DNA from: Bacillota bacterium | GTDB lineage: Bacteria; Bacillota; UBA4882; UBA8346 | Direction of reading: 5' to 3' | NCBI GenBank assembly: GCA_023429995.1 | Contig: JAEZCE010000005.1 | Coordinates: 1-64,000 of the forward strand | DNA length: 64,000 nucleotides | Part shown: positions 53,501 through 61,247 of the stretch, piece after piece | Layout of the letters: each line of letters starts with the position of its first letter | Numbering within the stretch: the first letter of the stretch is position 1 | The notes under the pieces: generated by a model | Told to the model about the DNA's origin: nothing | Databases searched by the model: none | The model's input: only the letters and a program-made list of their open reading frames with translations | Made by a program: the position numbers and the translations under genes

Positions 53501-56500
53501 TTTCTTTTTCAGGGCTTCTTCCAAAGATTGCAGGGCAAGTTTACAGTTTCCGCCTTTGTCGCTAAAATCAGCCAGTGCGTTATAGGCAATCCCCAATTGG
53601 TATTGAACAAGGGTGGCGTTTGCCAAATCTTTAATCCGTAGAATATTCAGGGCTGCCAACAACGAAGCGACTGCCCGGGAATAATTTTCGGAGGGAGCTA
53701 CAAGTTTGGCAATATGGAGATAAATCCGGCCCAAGTTCCATTGGGTCATGGCGAATTGATTGGGAAACGATTGGACGGTATAAACTTGAAGCGCTTCCTG
53801 GTAAGCGGCGGCCGCTTCCCGGTAAACAGCAAGTTCTGAATTGATTTCGGCCAAATGTTGCAGCGTTTTCCCGATGTTTCCCTGTAAGGAAGCGCATTCG
53901 TTAGGATGGGTTTTCGGGTTATAGTATTTTAAAGCGCTTTTAAATGAAGCGACTGCTTTGATGGAGTATTCCTCGGTGTTTTTTAAATCCGAAAGCATTA
54001 AATAAGCATGGCCCAGATTGTTTTGGAGTATTGCAAAATCCAACGCATTTAAATCATCCTGCATACTATCGAAGAGAGTGATGGCTTCCTCATAATAGGT
54101 AATTGCCTTTTGGCAATGGATGATTTCATTTTCATATTTTGCCAGTATCCGATGGGAATTCCCCAAATGATGGCGGATAACGGCGTAATCCAGGGGGAAA
54201 TTTTCCCGGGAAAAAACACGTAAAGCTTCCTCAAAAGAGAGGATGGCAGCCTGACAATTTGAAAGAGCGTCCGCCTCTTCTCCTAAAGTATTTAGAGTGA
54301 TCCCCATCCTTTTTTGCAGGTCGGCATAAAAAGAAGGCGATTCTTCAATTGATTGGGCCTTGACAGCCTCACGGTAAGCGGTTAACGCGGAATTCAAATG
54401 AGCGTTTTTTTCTTCCAGCTCGGCCAATCGTTCGTAAGTTAGTCCCAGTTTCTGCTGGACTCGGGAAAAATCGCCGGGGAAACGCTCGCGGGTCCATATT
54501 TTTAAAGCGTCCCAATAGGCATCGACGGCCCGGGTATAATTAATTCCGGGATTTTCCCATTGGGCCAAACCATAGTAGGATTCACCCAGCTTTTCAAAAT
54601 TGACGGCGTTATATTCGGGCTGGTCCTGGTTGCTCAATACCCGGAGAGAATCCTGGAAGGATTCAATGGCATTTTTCCAATTTTCAGCCTTCATCGTGGT
54701 AAGGGCGACTTTTTGGAATACTTGGCCGATTTTATGTTGCGTGAGGGCAAATGGAACCCAAAGCTCATTTTTCCGGTATTGCGCCAGGGCTAAACGCAGG
54801 TTATATAAGGATTGATCCTTGTTTTGAGGATTGTCTGAATTTTCCCACGCGATACGATGGGCAGTTCCTAAATTTTGGTAAAAATCGCCCGAAATTTGCG
54901 GACTTATTCCCGCGGCTTGCGCAGATTGATAGGATGATACCGCTTTTAGGCTATATTCCGATGGGTTGCTGACTGTAGCCAGTTTCAAGTAGGAGTTTCC
55001 CAAGTTAAAATGGCAAAATCCCGAACCCGGTTCCGCAGGGTTATTTCCAAATATCTTTAAAGCGTTTTGAAAAGCGGCAATGGCTGTTAATTCATGGGCT
55101 TCAGGGGATTCATATTCCGCCAGCAAATGATGAATCTCGCCAAGATTGCATTGACAGCGGATATATTGGGCCGGGTAAATTTCGGAAACAAAGACCCGCG
55201 AAGCTTCTAAATAGCCTTCAAGCGCCAAATTGTAATGGGTTAGGGAACCCTCGACTCCGGCGAGTTCCCTGTAAACCCCGGCCAGTTCCATCTGGGTTTT
55301 GCCGTATTCCAGGGGAAGATATTCATAGGTCCTTATTTTTAAAGCGGATTGAAAAGAATCCATCGCATGCCGGTAATTGATGACCTTGTCGGCGAATTTG
55401 GCGAAACTGAAGTAAATTTCTCCCATGCGGTGCTGAATCTCAGCCCAGCGCTCCGCATGCTGTTCAAAAGTCCAAAATTGCAGTGCTTCCCCAAAAGAAA
55501 TCAGCGCTTTCGGAAAATTAATTAAGGGTTCATCGTATTGGGCCAGTAAATAAAGGCCTCTTCCGCAAAAATATTTAACGGTCGGATCAGGCTTAATCTC
55601 CCAGGCTTCTTGTAGATTTTTCAGAGCGGCTTGGCAATTTTCAACAATCAGCGCCCCATCACGCTGATCATGATAAGTTTCTGCGAGCAACAGATAAACT
55701 TCACCCAAACTCTGAAAGACAAGGGGGTAAACGGTATTGCCCCGTGCGTGCGCGCTTTCTCGCATCTTTTCAATGACCAATTCGTAATGGGGGATGGCCT
55801 TTTTGAAATGGGACTCTTTGGCGGCGGATTCTTCGGCGGCTAATTTTCGGTAAAGTTCTCCCATTTGATGATGGAGGGCCAATAAAAGGTCTTCCGTAAG
55901 CTCGGGGGAACCCTTGGAAATCAGCCCCTCAAAAAGCTTGATTCCCTCCCCAAAGGCAGTGAGTCCTTCCTTAAGGAAAGCGCCCTCTTGGGTGATATCA
56001 AAAAGTTTCCCAAAGTTTATCCCGAGTCTTTGATATAAACGGGGAACCGCTTCAGGCTCCGAGTCGAGATAATAGGGGAGTGTTGTCTGATACCAATGGA
56101 TACTCTCTTTGAAGTGCTCCGGAGAATTGCTGAGAAAAGCAAGGTAATGGTAAATATCGGCTAAACTTCTTTGAATCAATGCAAGCTTTAAGGGATCCCG
56201 GCGCTCACTGAAAATTTCCATAGCCGCCTGAAAAGATAAGATCGCCGATTGGTAGTGGGCGGCAGAATGATGAAGGGCTGCCTGTTTGGAAAGGTTTTGG
56301 GCAATGATGATATGATATTCGGCGTATTCCAAAGGAGATTGCTCTTTGGATATTAAATGCAACAATTCTTGGAAAACAGTAATGGATTTGGTCAGAAATT
56401 CCTCCAAATCGGTTAATTCAAGCATGTGGTTGTTGATGGCACCCAAGTTTTTTAAGGAGGTGAGATAAGCCTCGCCGGACTGGGCATCAGTTCTTAAATT

Positions 56501-59500
56501 GGGTAGCGCCGTTTCGTAACAAAGCATGGCATTGTGATAAGAATCAAGGGCATCCGTAGTTTTTGCCAGCGTAAAATGGATGTTGCCCAATTGATATTGA
56601 ATAACTGTAAATTGCCCGGGAAAAGCAGCCTGATCGAGAATTTTTCCGGCATTTGAAAACATCTCGATGGCTTTTTGAAAATTATCGGTGCTATCTTCGA
56701 ATTCGGCCAATTTTTGATAAATTGCGCCGATCTTGATTTGCAGCAGCCCCAAATCCTGAATATAATTATTTTCTTCATACAAAAGAGCGGATTGTTCATA
56801 CATTTGCAGCGCTTTGCGGCAATGACTCAATCCGAGGGAAGGGGAGAGTTTGAAATAAATATCGCCAATCCGTTGATAGGTATCGGCAGAGCGCTTGAAG
56901 TCCTCCGCTGTGAAGGGCAATGATTTTAACAGGTAATCGGTTGCCTGGTGATGGAGGTCCGGTTTGTTTTCCAAGGTTGCCAAGTTTTCCGAGGCCTCTC
57001 CGGCTTTAATCAAAACTTCGGCATAATGGGGCCCGAATTTGGAAGAATCCAGGTTTTTCAGTGCATTCTGATAAAATTGGAGCGCTTTTTGATTATTGGA
57101 ATTGGGCTCCTCAAATTCCGCCGCCAGAGAAAAACAATCCCCTTGCTTTTCTTGCAAAGCCGTGTATCGTAAAACATCGTAGTGTACGGAAGCGCTGGTC
57201 GACGCATTTTCATAAGCCAGAATCCCTTGGGCCAGAAAATGATGATCTCGTTCCATCCGGGCCAATTGGTAAAATAAATCTCCCAGTTCCTCCTGAATGG
57301 AGGAGTAGGGAATGGAATTTTCACCGTCGGCATTATCGGGAAGGGCTTCCTGCAAGGAATCGACCGCCTTCCGGTAATAATGGGCCGGATCTTTCAACTC
57401 TGCTATTTTTACAAAGGTGGCGGCCAGTTTTCTTTGAATCTTTTTATATTGAATGAAATCATTCTTTTGGGTCCAAAGGGTTAAGGATTCCTGGTAACTT
57501 TCAGCCCCATGGCGATAGTTCTCCAAAGGGTTTTCCACGCTAGCCCATTTTGTATATAAATCCCCCATTTCCTGCTGAATGGCGGCATAGAGAGGAGTAA
57601 CCGAGGTATAAACCTTTAAAACTTCCCGATAGGCTTCAAAAATTTTCATAAAAACCGCCGCTTCTTTTTGGTGGGCGGATAAAATTCCGTAAACACCGGC
57701 GATACCTTTGTAGGCAGCCGCGTAATATATGGGATAACTAGAGATTTTGAAGACTTTTAAAGCTTCTTGATAAGCAGCGATTGCCTTTTTTAAATCTTCC
57801 GTGGTCCCGGTCAGTGTAAGCGCTGCTGATTTTTCAAAAGCTTCTCCCAGTTTGAACTGAATCATTGCCTCGTCAAAGGAGAGCTTGTCAAGTTTTCCGG
57901 AGGCAAGAATTTTTTCATAAACAGAAATTGCTTTTCGGTAAAGCTCCGGATCTTTGCGAACTCTTGCCAAATTTGCGTAAGCAAAGCCCAAATTCATCCC
58001 GGCGGCGTCAAAATCCCGCGTTAACGATTTATCTCCATATAACGCAGCGGCTTCTTCGAAGGCGGCCACGGCTAGATTGTAAATATCCGCGGAACTTGAA
58101 AGGGCTGAATCTTCAGGGGCGCTTTCAGCCAAATTAAAAAGGGCATTGCCAAGCAGGTTTTGAATGGCAGCGTATTCCAGGGGTTCCTTTTCTTTTGGAT
58201 ATGCTTCTAAAGCAAGTTGAAAGGCTTCGATTGCCTTACGGCAATCCTCCAGTTCCTGTTCAAATTGGAAGAGACTCGTATAGGCCGTGCCCAATTCCTT
58301 TTGGAGGGCTCCAAAAACAGCCGGAGTTTCTTCCAGGGTATAGATTTTAAGCGCTTCCCCATAAGCCGGAATCGCTTGGCGCAAGGTATCCGGTTTTCCC
58401 TCAATTTCGGTTAATTTTTGGAAAATCGTCCCGCGGTTTCTATGGATTTCTGCATATTCCTTTGGAAATTCCGTTTGGGTAAAATATGGCAATGCCCCAT
58501 CATAATCTGAAATTGCCGCTTTATAGCCAGTGGCTAACTTTTCCAGGGCAGCCATTTTTAGAAGCAAATCGCCCCGCTTTTTGTAGATAGCGGCGATCTT
58601 ATCAATAGACAAAAGGGTTTCCGTACCGTCGGCCAAGAGTCCGCCGTCTTCGCTGTTTTGGGTTCCGGGAGAAATCACCCGCTCTCTCCCGGGATCGGCC
58701 GTGGCCGCCAGTAGCCATTGTAAGGCATTCTGATAGGCATCAATACCCGCTTGATAATTTGAATTCGGCTCTTCATAATCGGAGGCTATCGCGTAAAGAT
58801 CTCCCAGCCGGGTCTGAATGAAGGCAAAAAGCTCGGTATTTTTAACGGATGGGTTGTGGGTCAGGAAGATCTCATAAGCGTCCGTTCCTTTTTTGCAAAA
58901 AGGCAAAGGGTGTTGCTCAAGCCGGGCCAAATTCCAGCCAATATCTCCGATTCGGAATTGCAATTGCAGCTCATTTTCAGTGGGGCCGGAATGAAGAGAA
59001 GCTTCGAATGCTTCAAGGGCTTGATGATAGTTTTTAAGGGTTTCTTCATGGGGGGCAAGTTCAAAGGCAGTATTTCCCAAACCCCATAAAGCCTCCTGAT
59101 ATAGCGGCTTTTGGTTTTCGGTACCGTGAGCGTTAGGGGTTTCCAGAAATTCGACGACCTTGTGGTAAACGTCATTGGCCTGGCGGGTGTTTTCAAGAAA
59201 ATTTTCCATGGTAGCCAGTTTGTGATAGGTCCGGGCAATTTTCAAGTTGATTTGGGTATAGCTTTCCCCTTCTTCCCCGGGGATTCCTTTTAAAACTTCC
59301 CTCCAGGAAGCAATGGCATGCCGGTAATCGGGAGCGGAATTTTCAGCTTCAGCCAGAAAATGATATATCCCGGCCAATTGTAAATGCAGCCGAAAAAAAT
59401 CGGCGGGGAATTGTTGGATAGTAAAATAATCCAACGATTCCAGGTAAAATGAAATGGCCGAGTGGGAATGGGCTGTTTTTTTCTCAAACTCCGCCAAACT

Positions 59501-61189
59501 CAAATAGGCATCTCCCAGATTGCGCTCTACTTGGGCCCATTTTAGAGAATCTTGATGGGGATAGACTTTAAAAAACTCGAAAAATTCCTGGATGGCTTGT
59601 TGAAAGTATGATGCGGCATCAAAACGGTAGCCGGTTTTCAGGGCGGCTTCCCCCATGGCGGCATGAGCCATAGCCGATTCAATCGGATATGCGCCGCCAT
59701 TCCAGTATTGGAGCGCTTCATTTAAAAATTTAACACATGCTCCATAGGAGGCCTCGGTCGGTTCGGCATCGATTAAGCGGAGATTTAATAAACCGCAGTT
59801 TTGATTGATTTGGGCCAAAATTTCCGGTTCGCCGTCACTCATATGGGCGGCATTGACAAACTCATTCAAGGCGGTCCGAATTTCCGTCGCCGAAATTGTA
59901 ACTTTATCGTTTTCAGCATCGGAAAGGGGCGCGGACAGGCGGATCCCCAAATTCAAATTGGCGATTTGACCGTATTGACCGGCCCCAACCCCTTGGAACG
60001 CTTCGACAGCCTGTTGAAACGGAGTGATTCCGTTCCCCAAATTTTCCGGGGTGGGCGAAGCCAACCTTTGCTGGAACTCAACGATTCCCAGGTTGTTTTG
60101 GATCATCCCGAATTCGAGAGGATGATTTTCCATGGAGTATAGATGGAGAGCGTTATGGAGATGCTCGCCGGCTGCTTTGGCATGTTCGTTTGAACCTGAA
60201 CGTAATAAAAGTTCGGTATAAATCGCGCCGATGTCCTTTGATATCAAAGCCCTTATTACCGGGTCCCCGGTGGATTCCAGTTGATCCAGGTTGATTTCCA
60301 AAGCCAAATGGAGCAGGACTTGCTTTTGCTGAAGATCCTGCAGTTTATGGAGGGCTTGAAAAACGGCCAATGAAGCTAGCAGTCTGGCAAATTCAAGGGG
60401 AACCGTAAAATGGTAATATTCGGCGGCCCTTTTGATTGAAGGGTACACCGTCTGGAGACTGGCGATTTGCCGATATTCGGAATCCTCAAAGAGAGTATGA
60501 TAATAATCCCCAAAAATCCCAAAATTGCTCAGAAACTCTTCGCTATATTCCTGAGGGATCTGGGGTAAGAGCCGGTTTTTTAAAGCCTCCAGGACGCCGT
60601 TACTCATTGTCCGAAAAGCTTTTTGAACAATGGGCGCCAGTTGCGGAGGTTGCTCCGGTTCCTTAGGGTCGATGATTCCCAGAAAATCGATATTGAATAA
60701 GGGCAATAGGGAAGAAAGGTCGATCCGAGGGTCGGCGAAATCATGGTGAAAAACTTTCGCGTCAAGCCCCGATTCGGAAACCGCTTTATACAATCCTTTA
60801 ATCTCGGTTTGAGCGTTTTTGGATTGCAATACAATAACCGATTTGCCCAGACCTTTTAATATCCCGTATTTATAAAGGAGGTTCGGGGTAAGTCCATCCA
60901 ATAAAACGATGGAAAAAAGGCTGTGCCGGAAGTCAAATTGTTCCCAGGGCGCTTCTAAATTTTGATTGCCGTGGTTTTTCCAATAGGTGGGGGAAAATCC
61001 CCGCTTTCTTAATTCGGCTTCCAGTTTTGCCAGGATTGATGATTGTTCCGTACCCGGCTTGGCTTCGGAACAAAGGATTAAACATGGGAAATATTGAAAA
61101 AGCGTAATCGGGCGCAAGGATCGATCGAAAATGCGCGCTGGGGTAAGGTCATCTGGTTGGTTGGAATTGGTGAACTTTTCAATTGGCAT
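50597..61189 (-). CDS. Giant TPR-repeat protein (3530 residues) with degenerate deoxyribosyltransferase/TIR-like N-domain
   Basis: This single 10.6-kb gene encodes a cytoplasmic-looking protein with no signal or membrane segment. Residues about 34-165 form a Rossmann-like domain: a first strand FPCLILCSEAKPG, then FSIVLLDGLTPNLLYKYGIL and GLGKSVIVLQSKNAQTEIKG. The NPNVxYELG-like motif is TPNLLYKYG, so the usual catalytic Glu is Lys107. After a helical linker, from about residue 320 to the end, about 65 TPR-like repeats follow, most of 45-50 residues (pattern NYxxAIxxYxxALxxxT....PxxYAxxQxxLGxxYxxLAexE). The array ends without any extra domain. ATG 61189 follows GAGGAACCAAG. The gene is 58 bp downstream of an OLD-like ATPase gene and upstream of its smaller paralogue. 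The likely role is a very long solenoid scaffold or sensor. Confidence 0.88.
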   Translation of the reverse strand: MPIEKFTNSNQPDDLTPARIFDRSLRPITLFQYFPCLILCSEAKPGTEQSSILAKLEAELRKRGFSPTYWKNHGNQNLEAPWEQFDFRHSLFSIVLLDGLTPNLLYKYGILKGLGKSVIVLQSKNAQTEIKGLYKAVSESGLDAKVFHHDFADPRIDLSSLLPLFNIDFLGIIDPKEPEQPPQLAPIVQKAFRTMSNGVLEALKNRLLPQIPQEYSEEFLSNFGIFGDYYHTLFEDSEYRQIASLQTVYPSIKRAAEYYHFTVPLEFARLLASLAVFQALHKLQDLQQKQVLLHLALEINLDQLESTGDPVIRALISKDIGAIYTELLLRSGSNEHAKAAGEHLHNALHLYSMENHPLEFGMIQNNLGIVEFQQRLASPTPENLGNGITPFQQAVEAFQGVGAGQYGQIANLNLGIRLSAPLSDAENDKVTISATEIRTALNEFVNAAHMSDGEPEILAQINQNCGLLNLRLIDAEPTEASYGACVKFLNEALQYWNGGAYPIESAMAHAAMGEAALKTGYRFDAASYFQQAIQEFFEFFKVYPHQDSLKWAQVERNLGDAYLSLAEFEKKTAHSHSAISFYLESLDYFTIQQFPADFFRLHLQLAGIYHFLAEAENSAPDYRHAIASWREVLKGIPGEEGESYTQINLKIARTYHKLATMENFLENTRQANDVYHKVVEFLETPNAHGTENQKPLYQEALWGLGNTAFELAPHEETLKNYHQALEAFEASLHSGPTENELQLQFRIGDIGWNLARLEQHPLPFCKKGTDAYEIFLTHNPSVKNTELFAFIQTRLGDLYAIASDYEEPNSNYQAGIDAYQNALQWLLAATADPGRERVISPGTQNSEDGGLLADGTETLLSIDKIAAIYKKRGDLLLKMAALEKLATGYKAAISDYDGALPYFTQTEFPKEYAEIHRNRGTIFQKLTEIEGKPDTLRQAIPAYGEALKIYTLEETPAVFGALQKELGTAYTSLFQFEQELEDCRKAIEAFQLALEAYPKEKEPLEYAAIQNLLGNALFNLAESAPEDSALSSSADIYNLAVAAFEEAAALYGDKSLTRDFDAAGMNLGFAYANLARVRKDPELYRKAISVYEKILASGKLDKLSFDEAMIQFKLGEAFEKSAALTLTGTTEDLKKAIAAYQEALKVFKISSYPIYYAAAYKGIAGVYGILSAHQKEAAVFMKIFEAYREVLKVYTSVTPLYAAIQQEMGDLYTKWASVENPLENYRHGAESYQESLTLWTQKNDFIQYKKIQRKLAATFVKIAELKDPAHYYRKAVDSLQEALPDNADGENSIPYSSIQEELGDLFYQLARMERDHHFLAQGILAYENASTSASVHYDVLRYTALQEKQGDCFSLAAEFEEPNSNNQKALQFYQNALKNLDSSKFGPHYAEVLIKAGEASENLATLENKPDLHHQATDYLLKSLPFTAEDFKRSADTYQRIGDIYFKLSPSLGLSHCRKALQMYEQSALLYEENNYIQDLGLLQIKIGAIYQKLAEFEDSTDNFQKAIEMFSNAGKILDQAAFPGQFTVIQYQLGNIHFTLAKTTDALDSYHNAMLCYETALPNLRTDAQSGEAYLTSLKNLGAINNHMLELTDLEEFLTKSITVFQELLHLISKEQSPLEYAEYHIIIAQNLSKQAALHHSAAHYQSAILSFQAAMEIFSERRDPLKLALIQRSLADIYHYLAFLSNSPEHFKESIHWYQTTLPYYLDSEPEAVPRLYQRLGINFGKLFDITQEGAFLKEGLTAFGEGIKLFEGLISKGSPELTEDLLLALHHQMGELYRKLAAEESAAKESHFKKAIPHYELVIEKMRESAHARGNTVYPLVFQSLGEVYLLLAETYHDQRDGALIVENCQAALKNLQEAWEIKPDPTVKYFCGRGLYLLAQYDEPLINFPKALISFGEALQFWTFEQHAERWAEIQHRMGEIYFSFAKFADKVINYRHAMDSFQSALKIRTYEYLPLEYGKTQMELAGVYRELAGVEGSLTHYNLALEGYLEASRVFVSEIYPAQYIRCQCNLGEIHHLLAEYESPEAHELTAIAAFQNALKIFGNNPAEPGSGFCHFNLGNSYLKLATVSNPSEYSLKAVSSYQSAQAAGISPQISGDFYQNLGTAHRIAWENSDNPQNKDQSLYNLRLALAQYRKNELWVPFALTQHKIGQVFQKVALTTMKAENWKNAIESFQDSLRVLSNQDQPEYNAVNFEKLGESYYGLAQWENPGINYTRAVDAYWDALKIWTRERFPGDFSRVQQKLGLTYERLAELEEKNAHLNSALTAYREAVKAQSIEESPSFYADLQKRMGITLNTLGEEADALSNCQAAILSFEEALRVFSRENFPLDYAVIRHHLGNSHRILAKYENEIIHCQKAITYYEEAITLFDSMQDDLNALDFAILQNNLGHAYLMLSDLKNTEEYSIKAVASFKSALKYYNPKTHPNECASLQGNIGKTLQHLAEINSELAVYREAAAAYQEALQVYTVQSFPNQFAMTQWNLGRIYLHIAKLVAPSENYSRAVASLLAALNILRIKDLANATLVQYQLGIAYNALADFSDKGGNCKLALQSLEEALKKKNFEQAPLQTVAILLEQGLAFQKLAAVEEAEENYPQSISCFEKALSIIADEKQENLQEKFKLQKALGDSYYALAALKPEVETLRKSSENYLSALDYFTSQNYPAEFGLIQKNLGAIFIHLAHYGNKLNNCKQAVKAFHEGLKIYTLEQHSKEYIAIMNDLGDAHRLLSETEDELANYQKAIDSWKNVLESSTGEIDNSPTPAVVRMKLAEGYHRFYQVKHLTDDSKQALFYFESALKIAAQKRLDQEQLDILFKMGLLYVDLAAAQSSNPSAMQQNYKKAVQTFREIIKASSPQYMSKNYGDSQNVLGAIYLKMADNEKNTANLKLAIRCFEEALKVRNLDNDPRNYAETQVNLGDAYFLSQNLDDHYPMAIQAYQEAADVYSEMKLISDYSPTLYKLGKAYRAHAESTLDPQFFQKAITCFEEFLSIGLVVEHSQDCADTKVEIGNLYLKMGHFQEPETNYPAAIGFYTSAAALFLQLKTTDRVWQTQCDLGEAYHQLARIRQSIEDFKNAIHAYEDALKFLSKQENPQEYALVQKNLGEIYESLSFLGYETEHLEKAVQYYKESLTCLNDKDFYFNIIQQHLGEAYLRLADFNDTVNNCNKAIDSLKKSLPSRNGKHSIQQSSVWKSIAHSYALLARESRDPGYWNKAITAYREALKNGTGEEENPKRSTIQMNLGKALFHMAEYEERVDNCKLAIYVCQEALQGLASSVQDLECSQILSQLGNAYYILAVAESLKGDEPFSWAAYQEFVAASDLGKAPEWFTIAYSVPEKEPQSLAVIEEKRTNSLQAIESFQKAMEIYTYDKNSPDYALLMQTLGNAYQTYFEVDENHDNLKNAIFSYEEALNFWTVENNPLIYVNTSKCLGNAYQKLARREDIETNAKKAIEIYEAALTICPFERFPLNYGIFYDHIKACCYLLAENENNVEIYKKIFEACEEALKVFTKHKFPKKYRLLRYEMDNLVNLLID

Positions 61190-61247
61190 CTTGGTTCCTC
61201 GATTAACCTTCTTTATGACTCAAAAGAAACATAACTTGGATAGGAAT

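Noticed and set aside
53631..59487. Several 60-130-codon frames on both strands within the giant gene
   Set aside because: They recur with the TPR repeat period and are shadows of the repeat coding.
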